A stretch of 64,000 nt of DNA from Aestuariirhabdus haliotis (GTDB lineage: Bacteria; Pseudomonadota; Gammaproteobacteria; Pseudomonadales; Aestuariirhabdaceae): positions 1 to 64,000 of the forward strand of contig NZ_JAKSDZ010000017.1 in the NCBI RefSeq assembly GCF_023509475.1, given 5' to 3'. Shown one piece after another: positions 28,691 to 37,730 of the stretch. The notes below the pieces were generated by a model. That model was not told where the DNA came from and searched no databases. It saw nothing but the letters and a program-made list of their open reading frames with translations. A program made the translations under genes and the position numbers. Position 1 is the first letter of the stretch. Each line of letters starts with the position of its first letter.

Positions 28691-30232
28691 TCAAGCGGCC
28701 TGAAAGCTAAATCGGTCGATTAATGGGGTTCGGGTTAATAGTTCTGATGCACGCACATCGTACTGTTTGCCCTGCTGGGGGACGTCGAGATGCATCTCCC
28801 GTCCGGTGTTATAGACGCCACTGGCCGCCAGTACACTGTGCTGTTGGCGGCCATTGTTGCGCTGGGTCACCAACAGACCAGATCGATAATTATCGCCGGG
28901 ACCGGGACGATCCTGAGGGCAAAGTTTGATCGGGCGTATTGCACCACGGATATATTCTACCCCTACCAGCTTTTGTGAATTTGGCGTGTTTTGTTGCCAG
29001 CGAACAATGCCCAGTATCCAGTGTGGGTGGGATTGGCGATCGCTACGGGTTGCAATGACCTGACCGTTGTAGAGATTTTTCAGGTCAGACTGCGATAGAC
29101 GCAGGCAAAAGCCTCCATGACTCTCGTTCATCATTTTGCCGGTGGTTTTCTGCTGATTATGAGGGTCGGTTTCAATGGTGGAGGGCGTCAGCAGGTGGTG
29201 GATGCTGTGTATTCCCCAAACGATCCCGGCCATAGCGGTTACCGGTATGCGCAAATCCTGACGGTAATTGAGCTGCTGCCAGCATTGGCTGGCCTTCTGC
29301 AAGAGATCAATCGCGTGTTCTGAATTAATGGCAGCTGGCATGCCAATGGAAGTGCTGCTGCTGCCGGATGAGAGTGAATGAATGTGCTGCTCAACCAATG
29401 AAATCAGCTTTTTACTGTTGATCAGGCGCAGCTCGGCTGATTGAGGTGGTTGGTGGCTGTGATTGCTGAACGGTTTGTCCGCATGGTTGAGGTCAACCAT
29501 AAAGGCATTGTCGGTGCCTTCGCTCTCGAATTGCTGATCCAGCATGACGTACTTGGACCAGTGCCCCAGATAGTTGAAAAGCACCCAGTGTTCACCGCTG
29601 TTGAGCTGATAGGGGTTGGCCCCTTCAAGCATCAGTATCTGTTTAAACAGGTCACTGCTGGTATTCGCCGTAACCGGCTCGAACACCTGTCCGACCGTCA
29701 CCTGATGCAAGTGGCGGCTCTCGGCCAGAAAATACAATTGGTTGATTTCACTCCAGATGTAGGAGGGGTGTTGTTGAAAATTATCGTAACAATGCAGCAG
29801 GCAGTGACTCAGATAATAGAGGCTCATATAAATATGGGTGGCCAGACTGCGGCCTCCCTGGCGACTGTTTAGGCTCTCCTGCAGGATGATCTTGTAACCG
29901 TTTGCCATCTCCTCTTTCAGCTGCATCAGATTGGCTGTTTCGGTGGCCTTTTTAGGGCGCAGGTATTTGATTGAAATGCTGGGCCGATAGTAGCTTTCAA
30001 AAACCCGATAGCTATAGTCGAAACTCTGCATAATTCCGATACGATCGCTGATGGCAATCTGGGTACGGTTAAGCAGGGAGAGTAGTTTGGTGCACTCCTG
30101 AAGAGCCGTCGGGATATTACCCAGTGGTAGCTCCTGCAGCTCATGTTTCACGGCTTTGGGTGTTGCTGCAAATAAAGTGCTGCGACTGATCTCCTGTGGG
30201 GGAGTGTGCAGTTGTGGTATCTGTGTAGTCAT
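28691..30232 (-). CDS. Uncharacterised 513-residue protein, possible C-terminal PilZ-like region
   Basis: I do not recognise a named family. The start at 30232 has an AAGGA site; ten more residues are possible upstream. Residues 30-170 look helical. Around 370-460, NESHGGFCLRLSQSDLKNLYNGQVIA followed by WILGIVRWQQN and KLVGVEYIRGAIRPI resembles the second half of PilZ-type beta barrels, in which GG-x-x-L and GVxRW segments recur. The canonical c-di-GMP RxxxR motif is not obvious. There is no signal peptide or membrane helix. It lies alone between convergent yihY and a divergent tlpA-like gene. Confidence 0.7.
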   Translation of the reverse strand: MTTQIPQLHTPPQEISRSTLFAATPKAVKHELQELPLGNIPTALQECTKLLSLLNRTQIAISDRIGIMQSFDYSYRVFESYYRPSISIKYLRPKKATETANLMQLKEEMANGYKIILQESLNSRQGGRSLATHIYMSLYYLSHCLLHCYDNFQQHPSYIWSEINQLYFLAESRHLHQVTVGQVFEPVTANTSSDLFKQILMLEGANPYQLNSGEHWVLFNYLGHWSKYVMLDQQFESEGTDNAFMVDLNHADKPFSNHSHQPPQSAELRLINSKKLISLVEQHIHSLSSGSSSTSIGMPAAINSEHAIDLLQKASQCWQQLNYRQDLRIPVTAMAGIVWGIHSIHHLLTPSTIETDPHNQQKTTGKMMNESHGGFCLRLSQSDLKNLYNGQVIATRSDRQSHPHWILGIVRWQQNTPNSQKLVGVEYIRGAIRPIKLCPQDRPGPGDNYRSGLLVTQRNNGRQQHSVLAASGVYNTGREMHLDVPQQGKQYDVRASELLTRTPLIDRFSFQAA

Positions 30233-30339
30233 GCTGCAATCCTTGCAGGCTGGGCGTTCCATTGCGTTGTCTGGCTAGGTAACATGGAACATCCTAGAGG
30301 CGCTAAGCGTCGCACGAGTGGCCAAAAAACGAGCGTATT

Positions 30340-30795
30340 ATGAGAATAGTTCTTCTCGCTATTTGTTGTCTAATGAGTATTGGTTGTAGTGAAGCGGTTT
30401 TTTATGACCAGCATGGTAATAACATTCAGCTTGATCGCTTAAATGGCGACTGGGCCGTGGTCAATTATTGGGCCGAATGGTGTGAACCCTGCCGTGAAGA
30501 GATCCCTCAGCTGAATAATCTGCACCAGGCTAATCAAGGTGTGCAGGTACTTGGGGTTTCCTTTGATGGCGCGCAGTCTGCAGTCGAGCTGGATCAGCAG
30601 ATCAAAGCCATGGGCATTGAGTTTCCGGTATTGGATCGGGATCCGGCCGATGATCTTGGGGTGAAGCGTCCGATGGCGCTGCCAGCCAGCTGGATTATTA
30701 ATCCTGACGGCAAAGTGGTAGAGCAACGCCTGGGTCCGCAGACCGAGGCAGAATTACTCCAGGCTATTGCACTCTTAAAGGCGCAAACACAATGA
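30340..30795 (+). CDS. TlpA-like thioredoxin-fold protein, probable lipoprotein
   Basis: The 151-residue protein starts with a hydrophobic leader ending in MSIGC (Cys16), a plausible but imperfect lipobox. A TlpA/ResA thioredoxin domain follows. The redox pair is Cys48-Glu-Pro-Cys51 (YWAEWCEPCREEIPQL), and LPASWIINPDGKVV holds the cis-proline. It probably reduces or shuffles disulfides on the periplasmic side of a membrane. Its stop overlaps the acylphosphatase start (ATGA), so the two are coupled. Confidence 0.88.
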   Translation: MRIVLLAICCLMSIGCSEAVFYDQHGNNIQLDRLNGDWAVVNYWAEWCEPCREEIPQLNNLHQANQGVQVLGVSFDGAQSAVELDQQIKAMGIEFPVLDRDPADDLGVKRPMALPASWIINPDGKVVEQRLGPQTEAELLQAIALLKAQTQ

Positions 30796-31067
30796 GCATT
30801 GAACTCTGCCGCAGAGCGGTCGTGAGTGGCAAGGTGCAGGGCGTGTGGTTTCGTGCGTCCACCCAGCGGCGGGCGCTGCAGTTGGGCGTGACAGGTTGGG
30901 CCCGTAATCTGCCTAATGGCGACGTTGAGGTGCTGATGTGTGGCGCCGAAGATGCCATTGCAGAGCTTGAACAGTGGTTGCATAAAGGACCGCCGTTAGC
31001 GCGTGTACGAACCCTGGAGGTTGAAGAAGTAGCTCTGTCCGATCCCCAGGGTTTTACGACGGGCTAG
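30792..31067 (+). CDS. acyP: Acylphosphatase
   Basis: The 91-residue enzyme hydrolyses acyl phosphates. The catalytic Arg21 (GKVQGVWFRASTQRRA) and Asn39 (GWARNLPNGDVEV) are both present with correct spacing. The length is typical for the family. It is coupled to the tlpA-like gene by a four-base overlap and converges on the transglycosylase gene with a six-base gap. Confidence 0.95.
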   Translation: MSIELCRRAVVSGKVQGVWFRASTQRRALQLGVTGWARNLPNGDVEVLMCGAEDAIAELEQWLHKGPPLARVRTLEVEEVALSDPQGFTTG

Positions 31068-31073
31068 CGGTCC

Positions 31074-31667
31074 TCAGGATTCATGAACAAACCAGTGGTC
31101 GTACCAGGCGTTCATCACCCGTTCGGGATACCAGGTTTTGCCCAGGCTGCCGTTGTAACGGGCTAACCCCCGAATCAGGTTACCTTTCTCTTTTTTCAGA
31201 TAGAAGGAGAGTATGGTGCAACCGTATCTGAGGTTGGTATCGATGTCGGTCAGGTTATCTTCCGGTCGGCCAATCTCATTTTTCCAAAAGGGCATCACCT
31301 GCATTAAGCCTTGCGCTCCGGCCGATGATACGGCGTAGCGGTTAAAACCACTCTCTACCTGAATCAGGGCCAAGACCAGTTCGGGTTGCAGATTCGCGCG
31401 AGTGGCTTCGCGGTGAATCTGCTGCAGCAACTTGAGTCGACGATTGTGATCCGGGATTCGGCGCTGTAAACGATTGGACATATCCAGCAGCCAGACCTGG
31501 GCATCGAAGCGATCCTCGAAGCTCTCGGATTGGTTGACGGTATCAACCAGCAGGGCTCGGAGATCGGGGTCAACCTCATCGGTTGCCAGTGCTGACAGCG
31601 GGGAAATAACCAGACAAAGCAACCCCAGGACTCGCAATAGCGAGGTTCCGGGTGTTGCTGTTGTCAT
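31074..31667 (-). CDS. Periplasmic lytic transglycosylase (SLT domain)
   Basis: From the ATG at 31667 the protein has 197 residues with a signal peptide (about 1-29). The SLT domain occupies about 85-190. The catalytic Glu105 lies in ALIQVESGFNRYA, followed by SAGAQGLMQVMPFW and the LRYGCTILSFYL and LARYNGS motifs. It cleaves peptidoglycan glycan strands and leaves 1,6-anhydro ends. The start is 19 bases after the proS stop, and a longer start inside proS is rejected because the signal peptide begins here. Confidence 0.92.
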   Translation of the reverse strand: MTTATPGTSLLRVLGLLCLVISPLSALATDEVDPDLRALLVDTVNQSESFEDRFDAQVWLLDMSNRLQRRIPDHNRRLKLLQQIHREATRANLQPELVLALIQVESGFNRYAVSSAGAQGLMQVMPFWKNEIGRPEDNLTDIDTNLRYGCTILSFYLKKEKGNLIRGLARYNGSLGKTWYPERVMNAWYDHWFVHES

Positions 31668-31686
31668 GTGCCAACTCAATTTGTGC

Positions 31687-33411
31687 TCAGGCCTGAATCT
31701 GTTGTTGCAAGAAGCTGATAACAGAGTCGAGGTCCAGATCCTGTTTATCACTCTGGCGACGGTTTTTATACTCAACCTTACCTTCTTTCAAGCCCCGCTC
31801 GCCGATGACCAGACGATGAGGAATACCAATCAGTTCCATATCGGCAAATTTAACCCCCGGGCTGGTCTTCTTATCGCGATCATCCAGTAGAACGTCATAG
31901 CCCAGAGCCGTTAACTCGTTATAGAGCTTTTCGGTGGTTTCGCGTACCAGCTCAGATTTGTCCATCTGCATGGGAACAATACCAATCTGGTAAGGTGCAA
32001 TCGCATCGGGCCAGATGATGCCCTGCTCATCATGGTTTTGTTCAATAGAGGCGGCTACAACGCGGGAAACACCGATCCCATAACACCCCATCGACATAAC
32101 CACTTCCTTGCCATTCTCATTCAGTACAGTGGCGTTGAGGGCCTGGCTGTATTTGTCTCCCAACTGGAATATGTGACCAACTTCAATACCGCGTTTGATC
32201 ACCAGCTTGCCATTACCACAGGGGCTTGGATCACCTTCGTGAACATTACGCAGGTCGGCGATCTGGGGTTCGGCGGCATCTCGTCCCCAATTAACATTGA
32301 AGTAATGTTGGTTTTCAATGTTGGCGCCGGCAGCGAAGTCGGCCATTTTGGCCACTGAGCGATCCGCAATGCACGGAATCGGCAAGTTCACAGGACCTAA
32401 TGAGCCTGGGCCTGCGCCCACAGTCGCACGAATTTCCGCCTCGGTGGCAAAGCGTAAGGGACTTTCCACTTCGGGCATATTTTCTGCCTTGATTTCGTTC
32501 AGCTCATGATCACCCCGAACCAGCAGGGCGATAAACTCAGCCTCTGAAGCTTCGCTGGCAGCAACGATCAGGGTTTTGATGGTTTTCTCGATCGGCAGAT
32601 CAAACTGGCTTACCAACTCTGCAATGGTATGGGCATCAGGTGTGTCGGTTAGCACCATCTCTGCGCCTGGAGTAGGGCGTTCACCGGAAGGTGCGAGTGC
32701 TTCTGCTTTTTCGATGTTGGCGGCGTAATCGCTACCGTCGCTGAAGACAATGGCGTCTTCACCAGAGGAGGCCAGGACATGAAACTCATGGGAACCGCTG
32801 CCACCAATCGATCCACTATCGGCCTCTACTGGACGATAATCGAGTTGCAGGCGATCAAAAATACGACAGTAGGTACTGTGCATATTGTCGTATGTGTCTT
32901 GTAAGGATGCCTGATTGGCGTGGAACGAGTAGGCGTCCTTCATCAGGAATTCCCGTGCACGCATCAAACCAAAGCGAGGGCGGATTTCGTCACGAAACTT
33001 GGTTTGCACCTGATAGAAGCTGAGCGGTAGTTGCTTGTAACTGTTCAGCTCATTGCGTGCCAGGTCGGTAATGACCTCTTCGTGGGTGGGGCCGACGCAG
33101 AACTCGCGATTATGGCGGTCATTGAGGCGTAGCAGTTCTGGACCATATTGCTGCCAGCGACCCGATTCCTGCCACAGTTCGGCCGGTTGTACCGCAGGCA
33201 TAAGCACTTCCAAGGCACCACTGCGATCCATTTCCTCTCGTACAATGCGCTCTACTTTACGCAAGGTACGTAGCCCAAGGGGTAACCAGGTGTACAAGCC
33301 TGATGCCAGCTTGCGGATCATTCCCGCACGTAACATCAGCTGGTGACTGACGACCGCCGCATCAGCAGGGGTTTCCTTGAGAGTAGGGATCAGGGTTTGG
33401 CTTGTACGCAT
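31687..33411 (-). CDS. proS: Prolyl-tRNA synthetase (bacterial type, with editing domain)
   Basis: The 574-residue class II enzyme charges tRNA-Pro. The start [18 protein letters not shown] is the normal N-terminus; upstream in-frame sequence is not conserved. Motif 2 [26 protein letters not shown] is seen. The inserted YbaK-like editing domain lies at about 225-405. Motif 3 and the anticodon-binding domain follow ([28 protein letters not shown]). It is followed by the transglycosylase gene and divergent from the HIT gene. Confidence 0.97.
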   Translation of the reverse strand: MRTSQTLIPTLKETPADAAVVSHQLMLRAGMIRKLASGLYTWLPLGLRTLRKVERIVREEMDRSGALEVLMPAVQPAELWQESGRWQQYGPELLRLNDRHNREFCVGPTHEEVITDLARNELNSYKQLPLSFYQVQTKFRDEIRPRFGLMRAREFLMKDAYSFHANQASLQDTYDNMHSTYCRIFDRLQLDYRPVEADSGSIGGSGSHEFHVLASSGEDAIVFSDGSDYAANIEKAEALAPSGERPTPGAEMVLTDTPDAHTIAELVSQFDLPIEKTIKTLIVAASEASEAEFIALLVRGDHELNEIKAENMPEVESPLRFATEAEIRATVGAGPGSLGPVNLPIPCIADRSVAKMADFAAGANIENQHYFNVNWGRDAAEPQIADLRNVHEGDPSPCGNGKLVIKRGIEVGHIFQLGDKYSQALNATVLNENGKEVVMSMGCYGIGVSRVVAASIEQNHDEQGIIWPDAIAPYQIGIVPMQMDKSELVRETTEKLYNELTALGYDVLLDDRDKKTSPGVKFADMELIGIPHRLVIGERGLKEGKVEYKNRRQSDKQDLDLDSVISFLQQQIQA

Positions 33412-33585
33412 AAGAAGTAGAATCCGATGTCGGTAAAAGCGGACTATTTTACGGTGCCAGACCGGTGAATGCATCATCTGTCGCCTATTCTGTTCTAAGG
33501 TAGTCGGATCTGGCACAATCGCGGCCAATTTGAGAATGCTGGATTCTCTATATCGACTTAATGGCATGAATAATTGGAGAAGGCG

Positions 33586-34026
33586 ATGGACGAATACGTA
33601 TTGGATCCACAGCTGGACAAAGACACCATAAACATTGGTGATTTCCCCTTGTGCACCCTGTTATTAATGAACGACAGTAACTACCCCTGGTTTATCTTAG
33701 TGCCGAGGCGGGCTGGGGTGCAGGAGATATTTCAACTAAGCGAAGAGGACCAGCGCCAGCTGTTGTGGGAGTCCTGCTATGTCAGCGAAAAGCTGAAAGA
33801 CCTGTATTCGGCCGATAAGATGAATGTAGCGGCTTTAGGGAACATGGTGCGACAGCTGCATTTACATCAGGTCGTTCGTTACGAAACAGATGTCGCCTGG
33901 CCAAAACCTGTATGGGGCGCGGTGAAAGCTAAGCCCTATACTCAACAAGGTTTGGTAGAGACTATTGAGCGACTTAAAATTGTTTTCACCATTCATCTTG
34001 AATTTGCTGATCAGCCAGGTATCTGA
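33586..34026 (+). CDS. HIT-family protein with altered histidine triad
   Basis: From the ATG at 33586 (GGAGAAGG site upstream) the protein has 146 residues. It has a HIT fold: [21 protein letters not shown] near the N-terminus and [23 protein letters not shown] at about 89-111. The triad reads QLHLHQVV, so His92 and His94 remain but the first His is Gln90. This variant occurs in a subfamily found near proS/slyX in pseudomonads, as recalled. A nucleotide hydrolase or transferase role is likely, though the substrate is unknown. It ends seven bases before slyX. Confidence 0.87.
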   Translation: MDEYVLDPQLDKDTINIGDFPLCTLLLMNDSNYPWFILVPRRAGVQEIFQLSEEDQRQLLWESCYVSEKLKDLYSADKMNVAALGNMVRQLHLHQVVRYETDVAWPKPVWGAVKAKPYTQQGLVETIERLKIVFTIHLEFADQPGI

Positions 34027-34033
34027 GACGACT

Positions 34034-34285
34034 ATGAGCAACAAAGCATTCGCTGAAGCCGTGCAAACCGAGCAAATGGCTGGAATTCAAGATCAAGTGA
34101 TCGACTTGCAGACCCAGCTGGCTTTTCAGGAAGACACCATTAACACCCTTAATGCCGTAGTCACCCGTCAGCAGCAACAGATTGATCGCATGGAAATTCA
34201 GCTCGAAAACCTGAAAAAGCGCTTTGAACTATTGCCCGATACGCAAGGCGAAGAGGTCGCTGATCAAAAGCCACCTCATTATTAA
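34034..34285 (+). CDS. slyX: SlyX family protein
   Basis: The 83-residue protein is a predicted coiled coil (residues 12-60, QDQVIDLQTQLAFQEDTINTLN) and ends in PPHY, as SlyX proteins do. Its function is unknown. The start at 34034 follows the HIT gene closely, so they form one transcript ended by the terminator at 34301. Confidence 0.92.
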   Translation: MSNKAFAEAVQTEQMAGIQDQVIDLQTQLAFQEDTINTLNAVVTRQQQQIDRMEIQLENLKKRFELLPDTQGEEVADQKPPHY

Positions 34286-34300
34286 GACAAGAAAGGGCCA

Positions 34301-34345
34301 AGAGCCATTATCTCCAGACATTCGGAAATAATGGCTCTGTGTTTT
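34301..34345 (+). terminator. Terminator after slyX
   Basis: AGAGCCATTAT (34301-34311) pairs perfectly with ATAATGGCTCT (34328-34338) and is followed by GTGTTTTT. It lies between convergent slyX and the cold-shock membrane protein gene. Confidence 0.65.
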
Positions 34346-34373
34346 TCAGGGGCGGATTCTTCTTATCCTGAGC

Positions 34374-35009
34374 TTAAATCGGTGTGACATCTTCGGCTTG
34401 CAGGCCTTTTTCACGTTCCGTCACGATAAAGCTGACTCGCTGACCGTCGGATAGGGTACGGTGACCCTCGCCGCGAATGGAACGAAAGTGAACAAAAAGG
34501 TCATCGCCACTCTGCCTTGTAATAAATCCAAAACCTTTGGATACGTTAAACCATTTCACGACACCCTCTTCGCGACCCTGGCTAACGCGTTTGCCTTTGA
34601 TGGCTTTTGAGAACAACCGTTTTGGCAAGCGCTGTTGGGCGATGAAATGCATCAAAGCTCCGGTGATTAATAGCCAGATAGACAGAGGCAGCAATTGGAC
34701 GTTTAGGCCGGCATCCAAACGAGCAAAACGCTCTGCGGTAACCATTAAGGAGGCCAGTAAAATCAACAGTGAGCCGATACCGGCGATGACTCTCAGGCTT
34801 GGACTGCGTGCGGATTTTAGGTAAATTCCCAAGAATAAATTAATTGCAGCAAAGGCGATTAACAATAGGCTTTCAGGTTGCTCCAGCACCTGGCTGGCGC
34901 TAAAGCCAGGATAAACCTCTGGATAGATTGAAATGATGAGGGTACCGCTTAACAGGCCAAGCAGCATTAGCGACAGGCCAAAAACAAGATGACAATACTT
35001 TAACAGCAT
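34374..35009 (-). CDS. Membrane-anchored cold-shock-domain protein
   Basis: The 211-residue protein has four predicted membrane helices (about 8-28, 47-65, 73-91 and 106-124), a basic linker (127-146) and a C-terminal cold-shock domain (147-211). RNP1 KGFGFI is at 158-163 and RNP2 LFVHF at 171-175. The RNA/DNA-binding residues are intact, so it should tether nucleic acid to the cytoplasmic face of the inner membrane. A similar gene lies beside slyX in Pseudomonas, as recalled. The role is unknown. Confidence 0.88.
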   Translation of the reverse strand: MLLKYCHLVFGLSLMLLGLLSGTLIISIYPEVYPGFSASQVLEQPESLLLIAFAAINLFLGIYLKSARSPSLRVIAGIGSLLILLASLMVTAERFARLDAGLNVQLLPLSIWLLITGALMHFIAQQRLPKRLFSKAIKGKRVSQGREEGVVKWFNVSKGFGFITRQSGDDLFVHFRSIRGEGHRTLSDGQRVSFIVTEREKGLQAEDVTPI

Positions 35010-35420
35010 TAGAAGGCATACCTTATGAAGGGCCAGTTAGGTTGGGTGGGTGCTTGAATAGTGCTTCGGGTCCTGTAGCGTCAGAGACATGGACTATTGA
35101 CCCTGAGACTGTGCCGGCTATAAAGCCGCCAAGCCTTCCCCATTTGCAGTAGCTGACCTAGTTTATCTTTATGGTTATAAGTGTGTGATGAGCGGATTTC
35201 TCTATGAGCAAAAAATGCAGATCACGACAGCTCGCTTATTTAACCGCAACCATAGTACAACCTCAAATCAATAAATGCGCTCTAAGCCACGAAAAAGAGG
35301 GTGCTTTGTGCTGAAGTGTGTATTATATTTTTTTACCATGCTGCGATGAGCTGATTCATTTTGGCAGACAGCGATGGATACTGCAGCAGAACGATAATTA
35401 ACTCTTGGGGAGTCAATCAG
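35010..35420. other. Intergenic region upstream of the HU-like gene
   Basis: Between the divergent cold-shock protein and HU-like genes I see no convincing gene or RNA. It is AT-rich near 35325-35340 (GTATTATATTTTTTTACC), which may be the promoter zone of the HU-like gene. Confidence 0.5.
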
Positions 35421-35762
35421 ATGGCAGAGCAGAAGCGCAAAAAAACAGCGGTCAAAGACCGTTTTACCAAAACCCAGATTATGGGTGAAATCGCCGATAA
35501 TACGGGTTTGAGCAAGAAAGAAGTGGCGGCTGTACTCGATGAGCTGTCAGTTCTGATGGAACGTCATATCAAGAAACGTTCCTGTGGTGAATTTACTCTG
35601 CCCGGGTTGCTCAAAGTAACCACCGTTAAAAAGCCGGCTGTAAAGGCGCGTAAAGGTATTAACCCCTTTACTGGTGAAGAAACGATGTTCAAAGCCAAGC
35701 CTGCAACCACTCAGGTAAAGGTGCGGCCTCTGAAGAAACTGAAAGATTTTGCCCTCAGCTGA
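35421..35762 (+). CDS. HU-family DNA-binding protein, extended type
   Basis: The 113-residue basic protein has an HU/IHF fold: TKTQIMGEIADNTGLSKKEVAAVLDELSVLMERH is the helical half. GEFTLPGLLKVTTVKKPAVKARKGINPFTGEETMFKAKPATTQVKVRPLKKLK is the beta arm and C-terminal helix. The Arg-x-Gly-x-Asn-Pro-x-Thr-Gly arm tip (RKGINPFTGE) is present. A Lys/Arg-rich N-terminal extension of about 15 residues makes it longer than the usual 90-residue HU. The ATG at 35421 has a GGGGAG site. It probably bends or compacts DNA, and is distinct from the main HU proteins. Confidence 0.88.
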   Translation: MAEQKRKKTAVKDRFTKTQIMGEIADNTGLSKKEVAAVLDELSVLMERHIKKRSCGEFTLPGLLKVTTVKKPAVKARKGINPFTGEETMFKAKPATTQVKVRPLKKLKDFALS

Positions 35763-35780
35763 TCAGCCGTCAAGCATGAT

Positions 35781-35810
35781 AAAAAGGCCCTCCCAGTGAG
35801 GGCTTTTTTT
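35781..35810 (+). terminator. Rho-independent terminator after the HU-like gene
   Basis: AAAAAGGCCCTC and GAGGGCTTTTTTT form a stem with a CCAGT loop and a long T-run. Confidence 0.85.
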
Positions 35811-36033
35811 ATGTACAGGATGTACATATGCAGCCCAAGACAATGAGGGTGGAAGTAGCGAAGCGAGGGTAACTATCAAGCCGCCATGATGCCGAAAGCA
35901 AAGGCGCAAGAGCGAATTGCCTTAAGCAATAATGAGGTGTCTGGTCGTTACCCGTTATGGAATGCTCATGTATTGGCAAGGCTGATTATGCTTGAAAGGT
36001 TTGAGCTAGCGGGATAACCGGCATACAGAATAA
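35811..36033. other. Intergenic region between the HU-like gene and the first porin gene
   Basis: Two convergent terminators bound this stretch. I see no gene in it. The sequence between 35840 and 35900 has several GAAG/GCGAAGCGAG repeats but no clear structure. Confidence 0.45.
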
Positions 36034-36061
36034 AAAAAGGGCTGCGAATGCAGCCCTTTTT
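36034..36061 (-). terminator. Rho-independent terminator of the first OprD-like porin gene
   Basis: AAAAAGGGCTGC pairs perfectly with GCAGCCCTTTTT around GAAT. On the minus strand it lies 24 bases after the porin stop codon. Confidence 0.85.
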
Positions 36062-36084
36062 CGACCTTAAGGATATGAATGCGT

Positions 36085-37464
36085 TTAGAACACGGAGATC
36101 GTGTAATCCACATACACACGGTGATCATCTTGTTCGATCACATCGAAGGTTTCACCGCTACGAGATGCTGGCGCATTGTTGCTGTAGCTGGCGTAGTTGT
36201 AGCTTAGGCTAAGGTCTTTGAGTGGCCCACCTTGAATGGTATAGCTGATCTTATACTCGCTTTCCCATTCGTTATACTCCTTGCCGTTGTCGGGATCTGC
36301 TCGATTACTGGATACCCATTCACCATCCTTGCCATAGGTGTAACTATAAGAGGCATTCAGGCCAGGTACGCCGAGTGAGGAAAAGTCATAGCTAAAGAGG
36401 CCCTGGTAGACGTCCTCTTCCTTGGCCAGGAAATCGGATACCTGCATGGATGTGTAGAGGTAAGTCATACCATGGTCGTATTCGCCTTTTTCATCCTGAT
36501 ACATGTAGTAGTAGGCTTTGTCGTCTTTGTTTTTGGTGTAAGTGAGGGCGAATGTCCAGTCATTGGTATTATATGCGGCACGAAGGCTGTAAGTCTTAGC
36601 GTCCAACTTGTCTGCTTTGGATGTGGTCGTCAGGGCGGTGGCATCCGTCCAAAGATTGCCGGCATCTTCAAAGGTGTAGTACTGAGCATCAAGATCGATA
36701 CTGCGATCTTCACCCAACTTAAAGGTGTAATACGCATTTAGCATCAGTTTCTCGACGAAATCGTCAGATTCGCCGTAAGCTATTTCAGCGCCAAAGCCGC
36801 TGTCGTGGTTGTAAGTGGCACCGAATACGATGATGTCATCGATATCCTTACCACCAGCATCAAATTCTCGTGTTCCGCTTTGGTTACGAGGCGACCATTC
36901 ATCAGTATAAACGGCATAAAAACCGAAGTCGGCTATAGATAGCTGGCCCTGCACGGCATCGAAGCTGCTAGGGGTCAGTCGGGAGCCAGAGCTGGCGACA
37001 ATCGGGTTGTCCAGTACCATGCGGCCGGCTTGCAGGTTGATCATGTCCAGTGCCTGAAGTTTCACGAACCCCTGGCCTAGCTTGCCGTAATTATTGATAT
37101 CCCCACTGTCTCCTTGGGGGAGTAAGTCGCCACTGGTGTTGGAATCCTCGTCGGCAGCAAGCTTAACAGCGCCATAGTAAGACACGTCAGCACCGATGCC
37201 GAAGTCTTCTGTGCCAAAGTAGCCGGAGCTGAAGTTAACTTCGGCGCTCTGAGCCCATTGCCGAATCTCTTTCTTTTCGCCCAATACGTTGTGCTCAAAA
37301 CCGCCGTATTTGTCGGTTTTGCTGAAGTACGCGTTACGCAGTTTGATGTCTAGGGTGCTGTCGTCGACCATTTTGGTCATCATATCGGCGCTGGCCGAGC
37401 AGCTGGTGTTGGCCGCCAGTACGGCGATTGCCGAAGACAGCAAAGTCTTGTTAAAAGAACGCAT
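36085..37464 (-). CDS. OprD-family outer-membrane porin (copy 1)
   Basis: From the ATG at 37464 (AGGAG site, 8-base spacing) the protein has 459 residues with a signal peptide (about 1-27, ending SCSASA). The mature part is rich in alternating beta strands and ends in VDYTISVF, the C-terminal Phe being the Bam signal. LQAGRMVLDNPIVASSGSRLTPSSFDAVQG corresponds to the OprD strand-loop signature near residues 140-170. OprD proteins are 18-stranded monomeric channels for basic amino acids, small peptides or aromatic acids; the substrate here is unknown. It lies downstream of a second related porin gene, but each has its own terminator. Confidence 0.85.
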   Translation of the reverse strand: MRSFNKTLLSSAIAVLAANTSCSASADMMTKMVDDSTLDIKLRNAYFSKTDKYGGFEHNVLGEKKEIRQWAQSAEVNFSSGYFGTEDFGIGADVSYYGAVKLAADEDSNTSGDLLPQGDSGDINNYGKLGQGFVKLQALDMINLQAGRMVLDNPIVASSGSRLTPSSFDAVQGQLSIADFGFYAVYTDEWSPRNQSGTREFDAGGKDIDDIIVFGATYNHDSGFGAEIAYGESDDFVEKLMLNAYYTFKLGEDRSIDLDAQYYTFEDAGNLWTDATALTTTSKADKLDAKTYSLRAAYNTNDWTFALTYTKNKDDKAYYYMYQDEKGEYDHGMTYLYTSMQVSDFLAKEEDVYQGLFSYDFSSLGVPGLNASYSYTYGKDGEWVSSNRADPDNGKEYNEWESEYKISYTIQGGPLKDLSLSYNYASYSNNAPASRSGETFDVIEQDDHRVYVDYTISVF

Positions 37465-37674
37465 GAGTTCCACTCCTGTGTGACAGATAGTTGTTGTTGC
37501 TCAAATGACCAGGCAGGTAATGAAAACTGCCGTTCCCCTTGCCATTAATAGAACATTAACCTATTGATATTTACGTCAGGGAGCTGGATCTGTCAAGAAA
37601 ACAGCAGGATTGGTGTGGCTTTTAAGTGGTGGTTGGCTTTGTTGGAAGGTTGGCTGAATAAATTGGGGGCAAAA

Positions 37675-37700
37675 AAAACCACCGCCGAAGCGGTGGTTTT
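37675..37700 (-). terminator. Rho-independent terminator of the second porin gene
   Basis: AAAACCACCGC and GCGGTGGTTTT form a perfect 11-bp stem. On the minus strand the loop is TTCG, a stable tetraloop, followed by a run of eight T. Confidence 0.9.
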
Positions 37701-37730
37701 AACACTATCAAACTCTAGTCTCAGGCGAGA

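Noticed and set aside
28668-28695. Hairpin CTTGAGC/GCTCAAG between yihY and the 513-residue gene
   Set aside because: It has a 14-base loop, no T-run and overlaps the stop codon region, so it is not convincing as a terminator.
37567-37582. Possible ANR/FNR site near TTGATATTTACGTCA ahead of porin copy 1
   Set aside because: Only one half-site is good; the second half does not match ATCAA.
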